DNA from: Gordonia hongkongensis
Lineage (GTDB): Bacteria; Actinomycetota; Actinomycetes; Mycobacteriales; Mycobacteriaceae
NCBI RefSeq assembly: GCF_023078355.1
Contig: NZ_CP095552.1
Location: forward strand, 1,860,001-1,924,000
DNA: 64,000 bases
Direction of reading: 5' to 3'
The translations under genes and the position numbers were made by a program. Under the pieces are notes generated by a model that saw only the letters and a list, made by a program, of their open reading frames with translations, did no database searches and was not told where the DNA came from. Position 1 is the first letter of the stretch; each line of letters opens with the position of its first letter. Positions 29,031 through 37,524 of this stretch are shown piece after piece.

Positions 29031-30320
29031 TCAGCCCTTCTTGGTGAGCCGGGCCTCGAAGTCGTGCTCGAGCGCGCGCCACGCCTCGGCCTCGTTGTCG
29101 AACGGACCGCTGGGCGCCATGCGCTTGGGGTCGGGGTTGACGGTGTAGTCGACGAACCATCCCAGCGGGGTGGTGGTGCCGAGGGCCTCGGAGACCGTGT
29201 TGTCACCGGCGTAGTCGGCTGCGTCGGTGAAGAGTTCGACGGCGAGGTCGAGCTGGTCGCGATCCATTCGGCGGGGGCCGTCGGCGATGTCGTCGGCGAG
29301 ACCCGGCAGGACGTAGACGTTGTCGTCGATGACGTCGAACTCGAGGGATCCGTTGGTCGCCTCGGTGCGGACCTCGTCGAACGTGGACAGGTCGGCGAGG
29401 TCATGCGTGTTGTCGTCGGCGAGGAACCGCGAGAGCGAGCGCGCCGAGGTGAACACGAAGATCTTGCCCTTGGTGCCGAGGAACACCGGGTCGTCTCCGA
29501 GATAGCACCGCAGTGTCAGGTACTCGTTCGCGCTGGTGACGATCTTGATCGGGTCGATGCCGACCGACGCCCAGAAATCGTCGTCGTCGTAGTCGTCCTC
29601 GTCCTCGTCGTCCGTGTCCTCTTCGAGGTCATCGTCGTCGGCGGCGTCCGAGGACTCGGCGTCGGGGGCACCGACGATCTCGATGTCATCGTCGGTCGGC
29701 TCGTCCTCGTCCTCGGCGGACGCGGCGGCCTCGAGTTCGGCCTCGGCGGTCTCGACGGCCTTGGCGTCCACCTTCGGTGTGCTGATGACACCGTCGATGG
29801 CATCGAGCACGTCATCCCAGTGCTTGGCGATGAGCCGGCCGATGCGCACCCAGAGGTCGGTGCCCTCGCGGCCGTCGAAGTTGCGTGTGCCGGTGGTGAC
29901 GGCGCCCAGGATCGGGTTGCCGTTGAAGAACTTGGTGACCGGTGTCAGTTCGCAGACCTCACCGAGGATGCGCACGATCTCGAGTGCGTCTTCGAGTTCG
30001 GCGATGACCTCGGCGGTGGGGTCCTCCGCGGCGAGCTCGGGTACGCCGACGAGGTCGTAGCTGTGGCGCTCGTCGGGGACCAGTTCATCGGCCTGCAGGC
30101 CGACCACGGTCGACCACGCCGGATGCTCGACGAGATCGTTGTCCTCGTTGGTGCGGATGAACGCGGCGAGCTCGGCGACAGAGGGCAGGACGTACAGGTC
30201 CTCGTCCAGTCCGAGGAAGGCCTCCCATTCGTCATCGCCCTCACGCCAGCGGGGTGCCCACAGGGTGAAGCTGTTTCCGTCGGTGAGTCCGAGCTCAATC
30301 GGGACGATGTCTCCGGCCAT
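29031..30320 (-). CDS. Conserved actinobacterial protein of Rv3311 type, internally duplicated
   Basis: 429 residues, no known domain. It sits next to add and near upp, where I recall Rv3311 in Mycobacterium tuberculosis; relatives are sometimes labelled primosomal protein without evidence. Two related halves can be seen: FLGLDEDLYVLPSVAELAAF near residue 35 and FLGTKGKIFVFTSARSLSRF near residue 280, each followed by a TNEDNDL/DDNTHDL turn. A run of about 60 residues rich in Asp and Glu (about 190-250) links the halves. No signal peptide or membrane segment, so cytoplasmic. Function unknown. Confidence 0.8.
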   Translation of the reverse strand: MAGDIVPIELGLTDGNSFTLWAPRWREGDDEWEAFLGLDEDLYVLPSVAELAAFIRTNEDNDLVEHPAWSTVVGLQADELVPDERHSYDLVGVPELAAEDPTAEVIAELEDALEIVRILGEVCELTPVTKFFNGNPILGAVTTGTRNFDGREGTDLWVRIGRLIAKHWDDVLDAIDGVISTPKVDAKAVETAEAELEAAASAEDEDEPTDDDIEIVGAPDAESSDAADDDDLEEDTDDEDEDDYDDDDFWASVGIDPIKIVTSANEYLTLRCYLGDDPVFLGTKGKIFVFTSARSLSRFLADDNTHDLADLSTFDEVRTEATNGSLEFDVIDDNVYVLPGLADDIADGPRRMDRDQLDLAVELFTDAADYAGDNTVSEALGTTTPLGWFVDYTVNPDPKRMAPSGPFDNEAEAWRALEHDFEARLTKKG

Positions 30321-30444
30321 GGGGACACAGCCTAGCGATTGTCGGCGGCGGATCCAGTAGTGCCCCCACAGACGGTCGGTGGTGTGCCGACGACTTTTCG
30401 ATGAACTCCTGACTCGCCCGCGGGTGCGACCATCGGCGCGGCTC

Positions 30445-31404
30445 TCATCGTGGACGGAAGAATCCTTCGAATGCCTGGTCGAGGTTCGAGGTTCGCACCG
30501 GCGAGACGCCTACGGGGTCACCGGCTTCGATCATTTGACCATTGCCGATGTACATCGCCACGTGGCCGGACCACACCGCGAGGTCTCCGGGCTGCAGCTG
30601 CGCCTGGGACACCTGATACCCGGCGGTGTCCTGCTCCTGGGCGAGGCGGGGGATTTCGAGCCCGGCCTGCCGGTAGGCCCACTGTGTGAAGCCGCTGCAG
30701 TCGAATCCGTCGGGCGTCGTCCCGCCCCAGACATAGGGCACCCCGCGTTGACTCAGCGCGGCCCGCACCGCGGTCGCCGCGCGTTCGTTCGGAGCGTGGG
30801 CGACCGAGCCGTCGGGCAGCGTGATGGGGACGCCGCCGGGCGTGGGGACGGGCGACAGTCTGGCGGCGTCGCCGCCTGCGACTCCGACCATCTCGGCCGG
30901 CGCCGTGCGGCGGGCCAGGGCGGCCATCGCCTCGGTGTCGGAGCCGAGCTCGGCGCGAGCACGACCGATGATCTCCACGCCGCGGCTCAGATGCTCGACG
31001 GCGATCGGCAGGACCGCGAGAAGGACTGCCGGAGTGGCCAATCCGCCGTTGAGGCCACGGACATGCCGTTCCAGGGAGTCCACGAGGCCGTTCAGCGCGG
31101 TCGACGCCATGTGGACGGTACGGCCGGCGCTCTCGACGAGCCGGCCGAACTGGGCGGCGCATTCGGTGAGTTCGGTGAGTCGGCGCTGGTTCGCCGCGGT
31201 CGCGGCTGCGGCTCCGGCGGCCCCGGCTCCGTCCCACCGCGTGCGGACGGACTCGGCGGCCGACGTCGACCGCTGGCGCACCGACTCGACGGTGCCCGCT
31301 ACGGTCCGGACCTGCTCGGCGGGGTTGCCCGGTGCCAGGATGCCGGTCCCCAGCGCGGCGATCAGTTGCCGCAGTGGCTCGATGAGGAGTTCGACGGGGA
31401 TCAC
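30445..31404 (-). CDS. NlpC/P60 (C40) peptidase with helical type VII-like N terminus
   Basis: 319 residues. The C-terminal third is an NlpC/P60 cysteine peptidase, a peptidoglycan D-Glu/diaminopimelate endopeptidase family: catalytic Cys in DGFDCSGFTQWAY, His in WSGHVAMYIG, preceded by GVPYVWGGTTP. The first 170 residues are alanine-rich helices resembling the WXG100/ESX type (for example SVRTRWDGAGAAGAAAA), with no classical signal peptide, suggesting export through a type VII system. It begins with GTG overlapping the stop of the upstream gene by four bases, so the two are co-translated. Confidence 0.85.
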   Translation of the reverse strand: MIPVELLIEPLRQLIAALGTGILAPGNPAEQVRTVAGTVESVRQRSTSAAESVRTRWDGAGAAGAAAATAANQRRLTELTECAAQFGRLVESAGRTVHMASTALNGLVDSLERHVRGLNGGLATPAVLLAVLPIAVEHLSRGVEIIGRARAELGSDTEAMAALARRTAPAEMVGVAGGDAARLSPVPTPGGVPITLPDGSVAHAPNERAATAVRAALSQRGVPYVWGGTTPDGFDCSGFTQWAYRQAGLEIPRLAQEQDTAGYQVSQAQLQPGDLAVWSGHVAMYIGNGQMIEAGDPVGVSPVRTSNLDQAFEGFFRPR

Positions 31405-31811
31405 AGCGTCAGCTCACCGGCCGTCGCGATCCGGTCGGCGGCGGCGCAGTCGCAGTCGGCGTAGGACGTTGCGGCCGAGCTCGTCGTGAGTCCGACGCGT
31501 TCCTCGCGCGCCGTCGCGGCCTCGATGGTGCGACGGTGCAGGTCGAGGAACTCGACGACGGCGGTGAGGAACTCGATGCCGATGAGACCGAAGGTGATGG
31601 CTAGTTCGACCACGGCGGCGTCGTCGCTGCCGGTCCCGCCCTCGAGCATCTGGGCGTTCGTGCGGTGTGCGCCGGAGAACTCGTGCAGCGCAGACGAATC
31701 GGCGAACAGTCGGCCACCTGTGTCCGGGCCTGGCCGGGTGGGTGCGGGATAGGGATGGGGGGAGGACGGGCTCATGGGTTTTCGACGCGGCGCGGCCCCG
31801 TTGGGTTCCAT
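31401..31811 (-). CDS. EspC-like type VII secretion target protein
   Basis: About 136 residues. After a Pro/Ser-rich N terminus come two helices typical of the type VII secretion target (EspC, DUF2580) family: LHEFSGAHRTNAQMLEGG, then LAITFGLIGIEFLTAVVEFL and a tail with TSSAATSYADCD. Overlap with the NlpC/P60 gene (GTGA) suggests they form an exported pair. The start is uncertain (31811 or 31775; no good ribosome binding site seen). It diverges from upp. Confidence 0.65.
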   Translation of the reverse strand: MEPNGAAPRRKPMSPSSPHPYPAPTRPGPDTGGRLFADSSALHEFSGAHRTNAQMLEGGTGSDDAAVVELAITFGLIGIEFLTAVVEFLDLHRRTIEAATAREERVGLTTSSAATSYADCDCAAADRIATAGELTL

Positions 31812-31894
31812 CAAATTCTCGCGGCGACCCAGACCGGCGTGGTGGAGCTCGCCCAAGCGGCACGCGAGCGCCGGGGAGGAAATAGGGTGTCGGC

Positions 31895-32524
31895 ATGGAG
31901 TCCCTGATCGTCGACCATCCCCTCGCAGCCGCGCGTCTGACCACGATGCGTGACGAGACCACCGACAACGCCGGATTCCGGGCTGCGCTGTCCGACCTCA
32001 CCCAGATGCTGATCTACGAGGCGCTTGCCGGTGCGCCGCGCGCCGACGTCGCGATCAACACGCCGATGACCGCGCACACGGGATCGAGGCTGGCATCCCC
32101 GCCTCTCCTGGTCCCGGTCCTGCGGGCCGGCCTCGGGATGGTCGAGCAGGCGCACGCGATGGTGCCCGAGGCGCATGTCGGTTTCGTGGGCCTCGCCCGC
32201 GACGAGGAGACCGCACAACCCGTGCCGTACCTGGAGTCGCTGCCGGAGGACCTGTCGGGACGGCCGGTGTTCGTCCTCGACCCCATGCTCGCCACCGGCG
32301 GCTCCATGCTCCACACCATCGAGTTGCTGGTCGCCCGCAATGCCACCGACATCACCGCCGTGTGTGTCGTCGCCGCACCTGAAGGGGTTGCGGCGCTGGA
32401 GAATTCCGGTCACCCGTGCCGGCTCGTCGTGGCTGCCGTGGACGACGGGCTCAACGAGGTCAACTACATCGTGCCCGGTCTCGGTGACGCGGGCGACCGG
32501 CAGTTCGGTCCGAGGTATTCGTGA
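31895..32524 (+). CDS. upp: Uracil phosphoribosyltransferase
   Basis: 209 residues. Salvages uracil with PRPP to UMP. The PRPP loop is [14 protein letters not shown], and the uracil-binding C terminus is [18 protein letters not shown] 31895 has a strong GGGGAGGA site. It likely works with cdd and deoA, which generate uracil from cytidine and uridine nucleosides. Confidence 0.96.
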   Translation: MESLIVDHPLAAARLTTMRDETTDNAGFRAALSDLTQMLIYEALAGAPRADVAINTPMTAHTGSRLASPPLLVPVLRAGLGMVEQAHAMVPEAHVGFVGLARDEETAQPVPYLESLPEDLSGRPVFVLDPMLATGGSMLHTIELLVARNATDITAVCVVAAPEGVAALENSGHPCRLVVAAVDDGLNEVNYIVPGLGDAGDRQFGPRYS

Positions 32525-32609
32525 GTATGGCTGAACCTCGCGCGGCACGTCGCTGAGACAAGCCACACGTCGTCATTCAAAGGCCCTCATGACCCGCCCT
32601 GATGTTCTT

Positions 32610-33430
32610 TTCGCCGAACGCCGCCGTCTGGTACTGGCAGGATGCTTCGTCGATCACCGATCACGGACGGCCGCTGCGGTGGGCCGCCGGACGGTTTGAA
32701 TGCTCGAGCGACGGCCGAGAAACGGGTCGACGGCTACCGCGTTCACGGCGAAGCCGGCATGACAGATCACTCCAGCCGCCCCACCTGTCACCCAACGAAC
32801 CCCGGTGCGACGTGAACGTCGAATCATCGAGCTACGCCTATCTCCCCGCCGGGACGCAGCTCCTATTGCCACGCATCTACTGCTGCGAGATCGACCGTCG
32901 AGGCGGTGCTGCGCCGATACGGGATGCCACTGTTGCGACACCTCGCCCAGGCCACCGCGCTGCCGGTACGCCGAACCCCACCGCGCCGCTTAGATCACGG
33001 CGCTCCCGGAGGCCTCCATATCGTCGACGACCACACTCGGCTGCGTACTCCGAGATCCTCACCGACGAACGCACAGAGACCGATACGCAATTCTGGGGCC
33101 GGGCACGCCCTTCTTCCACGCGCACGGCATCACGGACAAGAGTTGTTGACCGACTACGGCGGCAGTTGCCGCCCAGGGCTTTCCGCGCATGCCCTCGGCC
33201 ATGAGATCGCGCACCAGAGACCCGTCTGTACCGGCCACAGACCACAACAGAGTTGAACGCTTCCACCGGTTGCTCGCCTCGGAAAGGGCCTACGCGAGGT
33301 CTACACCACTGAGGCCGCCCGAGCGGCGACCTACGACGACTGGCTGCACGACTACGAAAACCACCGAATCCACACCGGTATCGGCGGATTCGCCCGAACG
33401 CCTACGCGTCCACAACTTCACCGGGGCTAC
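32610..33430 (+). pseudogene. Decayed IS481-family transposase
   Basis: Pieces of one IS481 DDE transposase are spread over all three forward frames, in the right order. 32610-32690 reads RRRLVLAGCFVDHRSRTAAAVGRR (helix-turn-helix region). 32740-32830 reads HGEAGMTDHSSRPHLSPNEP in mixed frames. 32905-32990 reads VLRRYGMPLLRHLAQATALPVRR. 33020-33050 reads VDDHTRL, then SEILTDERTET (catalytic core). 33150-33260 has LTDYGGSCRPG (second catalytic Asp region). 33250-33430 has VERFHRLLASE and the end signature HNFTG. Many frameshifts and stops; no terminal repeats identified. An old, inactive insertion between upp and the DUF222-HNH gene. Confidence 0.8.
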
Positions 33431-33593
33431 AGCGAGTCCGCGGCAAGAACACCGTTGGAAGAACGAATTCCGAAACGGGTGTGACTGAAGTTCACCACTG
33501 TCATCGATCCACGCACTGCAAACGCACGGTGGACGAAAAGCGCTGCACAGTCATTGGTTTCGTAATTTCTGGGCTTGTGGAGTTTTCTCGTAA

Positions 33594-33609
33594 TCGAATG
33601 GATGTTCCT
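33594..33609 (+). promoter_or_regulatory. LexA (SOS) box-like site upstream of DUF222-HNH gene
   Basis: TCGAATGGATGTTCCT: half sites CGAAT and GTTCC, 8 of 10 matches to the mycobacterial CGAAC-N4-GTTCG LexA box. It lies 14 bases before the start codon, a repressing position. SOS control of 13E12-family genes is known in Mycobacterium tuberculosis. Confidence 0.55.
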
Positions 33610-33622
33610 GTACCTTGGAGTC

Positions 33623-34861
33623 ATGTCAGAGCTAGCCACTCTCCTCGATCAACTCATCGAGACCACCCCACCCGCCGACGACCCCACCGGCAGAGCAACA
33701 TTCGACGCCCTCGACACATGGCGCCTGATCCGCAACCTTGCTGATCATCAGATCGTCACCCACGCAGCGCAACTCGACGAACTCGGCGTCGCGCAGAAAG
33801 CCGGCAGTACCACCAAGAAGTTGCTGATCGAAAGCGGCCACGCACCTGCCGCTGCTCTTCGCACCGTGCGAAGTGTCAACGCCCTACCGACGCTGCCCGT
33901 GGTGGCGCGTCACGCGGCCGACGGGAGACTGGCTGGCGAGATCGTCGACGCCATCGTGCGCGGGGTGAACGAGATCGAGAAACGTTGTCACGAAGGGCTT
34001 TCCGACGACGATCGCACCCGGCATGAGAGCGAGCTCGTCGCCCAGGCGCTGTCGGGCGCGACACCGACTGAAGTACTCAAGCACGCTCGAGCCATCGGCA
34101 ACACACTCTGCGACGACTCTGACACCGGTGTACCGGCGGCCGACGACCCATCGCTGAACTCGGTCAACGCACACACCACCGACGACGGCCGCGTCGAGGT
34201 CCGTGCCGATCTCACCCAGGTGGTCGGCGAGAAGTTCCTGGCCATGATCGACGAACGCTCCTGCCCAAAACCCGAACCCGACGGAGCCGAGGATCGTCGC
34301 ACCGCCGAGCAACGCCGCGCCGACGCTTTCGAGTTGATCCTCGACCAAGCCGCGATCGGCGCGACCATCGATACCGTTGGTTCCCCGCGCACGCAACTGA
34401 TGCTGACGATCCCCGCGACCGGAGAGCTGGCAACGCTGCCGTGGACCGGGACGGTCAGCCAAGCGACCGCCAAAAAGGTGTCGTGCGACGGGTCCCTGAC
34501 CGAGATAATCCTCGACCGTGAGGGCGTACCGCTGCAGATGGGTCACACCCGCCGGTTGTATCCGGCACACCTCCGCAAAGCAATCATCGTGCGCGACGCC
34601 TGCTGCATCAAATGCGGTGCACCACCCTCACATACCCAAGTCCACCACATCCGGTCATGGGCCGACGGCGGACCCACCGACCTCGACAACGGCTGCCTGC
34701 TCTGCCAACGCTGCCACACCCAGGTCCACCACCACGGCTGGGACATCGTCATTGGTTACGACCGGCACCCGTGGCTCATCCCACCCGCGTCGATCGACCC
34801 GCACCGCCGGCCACTACCCGCCTACAACCGACGCACCATGCGACTCGACGACGCCGCCTGA
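33623..34861 (+). CDS. DUF222 plus HNH endonuclease protein (13E12 repeat family)
   Basis: 412 residues. The N-terminal two thirds are the DUF222 helical domain. The C terminus is an HNH nuclease with zinc-knuckle cysteines: CIKCG, then TQVHHIRSWADGGPTDLDNGC, then CQRCHTQVHHHGW. These 13E12 genes are multicopy in Mycobacteriales; their role is unsettled and they are often near mobile DNA. ATG 33623 follows TTGGAG. Base composition upstream is AT-richer than the flanking core genes. It sits beside the IS481 remnant, and an SOS-like box overlaps its promoter region. Confidence 0.9.
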   Translation: MSELATLLDQLIETTPPADDPTGRATFDALDTWRLIRNLADHQIVTHAAQLDELGVAQKAGSTTKKLLIESGHAPAAALRTVRSVNALPTLPVVARHAADGRLAGEIVDAIVRGVNEIEKRCHEGLSDDDRTRHESELVAQALSGATPTEVLKHARAIGNTLCDDSDTGVPAADDPSLNSVNAHTTDDGRVEVRADLTQVVGEKFLAMIDERSCPKPEPDGAEDRRTAEQRRADAFELILDQAAIGATIDTVGSPRTQLMLTIPATGELATLPWTGTVSQATAKKVSCDGSLTEIILDREGVPLQMGHTRRLYPAHLRKAIIVRDACCIKCGAPPSHTQVHHIRSWADGGPTDLDNGCLLCQRCHTQVHHHGWDIVIGYDRHPWLIPPASIDPHRRPLPAYNRRTMRLDDAA

Positions 34862-35210
34862 CCACACCTTCGCGCAGCACCTTCCGCACCCGGGCCACAC
34901 CCGGGACCGAACCTGTCCCTTGACAACTCAACAGTGTCACCCCAGCGGCAACCGCCCGTACGAGACCGGAACGTCTCGTCGTCGTGGGTGGAAGGCGACT
35001 GCCGAGCGCCGAATGAGGGCCCGGACCTGGGCCAGTGCTGCCGGGTGTTCCAAACTGCCGGGGACGGTGGTCGTCTGTGCCCCAGGCGAACTGGCGGCAC
35101 GTCCAAGCGGGGGCGGCAACGTCGGCGTGGCAACGGTCGTCCCGTCACGCACGCTTCGAATTACGGTGACCGGGCTGCGCCGAACCGCGGTCAGCGAGGT
35201 GCGGCGGGTC
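34862..35210. other. Intergenic stretch, no supported gene
   Basis: 349 bases between the HNH gene and the convergent membrane-protein gene. Short frames on both strands have no recognisable family features. The only structure seen is CCCGGG repeated around a 5-base loop (34889-34905), a weak candidate terminator for the HNH gene. Probably a remnant of the same insertion as the IS481 fragment. Confidence 0.5.
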
Positions 35211-35879
35211 TCAGCCGGGCAGCGACCAGTACGCGAGCATCGGCTCCTCGGTGAGCACGGCGCCGCCGTCGACGATGGTGAGACTTGTCGGCGAGACGAG
35301 GTAACGCACCGAACCGTTGCGCGCCTCGAAGGTGTCGCCGGTGCGGGTCGGGAACTGGAGTTCGATCCCGCCCTCGGGTGCGGCGCCCTTGTAGTACAAG
35401 CGGCCCGTCTGGGTGCCCACCTGGCAGATCACCACGCGCGACCGGGCGGTCTGTCCGACGGCCACGGCGGGGTCGTCGGCGGCGTTGCAGCGGGGACCGC
35501 TGGTGAATCCCTGCCAGTCGGCGCCGGCGACGGTGGGGGTCGGCCGGACCGGGGGCGGCGGCGTCGTCGTGGTGGTGGTCGCGGTGGTGGGGGTCGTCGT
35601 CTCCGCGGGGCGGGTGACGGTACTCGTGAAGGTCGACGCCGACGGTTGTCCGCCGTCCGCGCTGTCGCGGTCCGCGGACTCGTCGTCCGCGGGGATCAGG
35701 AGCAGCGCCGCGAGGACGCCCACCACCACCAGCAGCACGCCCGCGCCGATCGCCACCAGCACCGCCGGCGACGACCACGGGGACCGCGGCGGGCCAGGTG
35801 GCACCGGGCCCTGCGGGTAACCGCCCGACGGATAGCCACCCTGGGGATAGCCGCCTGGACCGCTCGGTGGATAGGTCAT
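35211..35879 (-). CDS. Proline-rich single-span membrane protein, hypothetical
   Basis: 222 residues: an N terminus of Pro/Gly/Tyr repeats (GGYPQGG type), one membrane helix (AVLVAIGAGVLLVVVGVLAALLLI), a Thr/Pro-rich linker of about 50 residues, and an exported domain of about 100 residues with two cysteines (RCNAADD and VICQVGTQTG), probably disulfide-bonded. The architecture is common among actinobacterial envelope proteins. No function can be assigned. It ends just before the intergenic stretch and begins 41 bp after purine nucleoside phosphorylase ends. Confidence 0.75.
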   Translation of the reverse strand: MTYPPSGPGGYPQGGYPSGGYPQGPVPPGPPRSPWSSPAVLVAIGAGVLLVVVGVLAALLLIPADDESADRDSADGGQPSASTFTSTVTRPAETTTPTTATTTTTTPPPPVRPTPTVAGADWQGFTSGPRCNAADDPAVAVGQTARSRVVICQVGTQTGRLYYKGAAPEGGIELQFPTRTGDTFEARNGSVRYLVSPTSLTIVDGGAVLTEEPMLAYWSLPG

Positions 35880-35920
35880 CTCGCTCCTTCGGTTCGGCCG
35901 GCCGCCGGTTCCGTTCGGTC

Positions 35921-36724
35921 CTACAGTTCGCCGATGATCCGGGCCAACAGCTCGCCCATCCGGGTTGCCGACGCGCGGCCGACCTCCAGGACCTCTGCGT
36001 GGCTCAGGTGTTCGCCGGTCATGCCGGCCGCGAGGTTGGTGACCAGGGAGATGCCGAGCACATCGAGTCCGGCGGCGCGCGCCGCGATGGTCTCGTGCAC
36101 GGTCGACATCCCGACCAGGTCCGCACCCATCGTCCGCAGCATCCGGATCTCGGCGGGGGTCTCGTAGTGCGGGCCGGGGAGCCCGGCGTAGACCCCCTCG
36201 GCGAGGCCCGGGTCGATGCCGCGCGCGATCTGTCGCAGCCGCGGTGAATAGGCATCGACCAGGTCGACGAACTGGGCGCCGACCAACGGGGAGCGGGCCG
36301 TGAGATTCAGATGATCCGAGATGAGCACGGGTTGCCCGACCGACATGTCCTCGCGCAGACCGCCCGCCGCGTTGGTGAGCACGACGGTGTGGACACCGGC
36401 CGCGGCTGCGGTGCGGACCGGGTGGACCACGCGAGCGAGGTCGTGGCCCTCGTAGGCGTGAATACGTCCCAGCATCAACAGGACTCGTCGATCACCGATC
36501 CGGACGGAGTGGACCACGCCGCCGTGGCCGGCGGCCTTGGGCGGGACGAATCCCGGGATCGACGCCATCGGCAACGAGCGGATGGGCCGCCCGAAGGCGT
36601 CGGCGGCAGGTGACCATCCCGACCCGAGGATGACGGCCACATCGTGTGTAGCGGCGTCGGTCTCGGCAGCGATCGTGGCCGCGGCGACGATGGCCGCGGC
36701 ATCGGGGTCGGCGGTGGGCTCCAT
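35921..36724 (-). CDS. deoD: Purine-nucleoside phosphorylase (trimeric type)
   Basis: 267 residues of the low-molecular-mass trimeric PNP family, which cleaves inosine and guanosine with phosphate. Signatures: VILGSGWSP (phosphate site Ser), [31 protein letters not shown] and [15 protein letters not shown] 36724 is used. With add it forms the route adenosine to inosine to hypoxanthine. The name deoD follows mycobacterial use; punA is equally apt. It diverges from the enoyl-CoA hydratase gene. Confidence 0.93.
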   Translation of the reverse strand: MEPTADPDAAAIVAAATIAAETDAATHDVAVILGSGWSPAADAFGRPIRSLPMASIPGFVPPKAAGHGGVVHSVRIGDRRVLLMLGRIHAYEGHDLARVVHPVRTAAAAGVHTVVLTNAAGGLREDMSVGQPVLISDHLNLTARSPLVGAQFVDLVDAYSPRLRQIARGIDPGLAEGVYAGLPGPHYETPAEIRMLRTMGADLVGMSTVHETIAARAAGLDVLGISLVTNLAAGMTGEHLSHAEVLEVGRASATRMGELLARIIGEL

Positions 36725-36825
36725 GCGCCAACCCTAAACCGTTCCCAGGCCCACACGGCCGCGCGTCGCAGCGCGCCGACCGATCGGGTCGGTGGCGACG
36801 AGACCGGGAGCGATAAGGTCGGGAC

Positions 36826-37524
36826 ATGCCATTTCTGAACGGTGACGGGGAGGTCGTCGAGCTCCATCTCGGAGCGCGCGGTGAGGAGATCAGCGAGTCC
36901 AATCCGGAGAACCGCTTCCGGGCCGACTGGTTGGACGAGGTCGATGCACTGCTGGACCAGGTGGTCGTCGACCGCACACGACCGCTGGTGATCACCGCCA
37001 CCGGGAAGTTCTTCTCCAACGGCCTGGACACCGACCACATCTTCGCCGCTCCCGACCAGCTGCCCGGTTACCTCGACCGCGTGCACGCCCTGTACGCGAA
37101 GGTGCTCACCCTGCCCGTTCCGACGGTCAGCGCCGTCAACGGACACGCCTTCGGCGCCGGAGCGATGCTCGCGTTGTGCACCGACCACGTCCTGATGCGC
37201 ACCGAACGCGGTTTCTGGTCGCTGCCCGAGGCCGCTCTCACCATGCCGTTCACCCGTGGGATGGCGACGTTGCTGCGCACCCGACTGACCGATCGCACCG
37301 CCACCGAGGCGATGTACACCAGCCGGCGGTACGGCGCCGACGACGCGGTGCGTGCGGGAATCGTCGACGAGGCCGTGGACGCCGAACTCCTCGTGAAGCG
37401 GGCCATCGAGATCGCGGCCGCCCGCTCCGCGACCGCCGGACCCAACCTGGCGCTGATCAAGCGCGGACTCCGTGGCCCCCTGCTCGACGACCTCGCACGT
37501 CAGACCCCGCCCGGAGTCTTCTGA
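36826..37524 (+). CDS. Enoyl-CoA hydratase/isomerase family protein
   Basis: 232 residues with the crotonase fold. The oxyanion-hole segments are TGKFFSNGLDTDHIF and VNGHAFGAGAML. FWSLPEAALTMPF fills the active-site helix, where the Glu in PEAAL may be the single catalytic acid as in delta3,delta2-enoyl-CoA isomerases; a second hydratase Glu is not evident. Substrate unknown. Its stop overlaps the start of the amidohydrolase gene by one base. Confidence 0.85.
   Translation: MPFLNGDGEVVELHLGARGEEISESNPENRFRADWLDEVDALLDQVVVDRTRPLVITATGKFFSNGLDTDHIFAAPDQLPGYLDRVHALYAKVLTLPVPTVSAVNGHAFGAGAMLALCTDHVLMRTERGFWSLPEAALTMPFTRGMATLLRTRLTDRTATEAMYTSRRYGADDAVRAGIVDEAVDAELLVKRAIEIAAARSATAGPNLALIKRGLRGPLLDDLARQTPPGVF

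Noticed and set aside
28032..30335. Forward frame of 767 codons across add and the Rv3311-type gene
   Set aside because: Overlaps two well-supported genes in other frames; a chance fusion of two shadow frames.
34934..35254. Short frames in the gap after the DUF222-HNH gene
   Set aside because: No signature, no good start signal, and overlapping frames on both strands look equally random.
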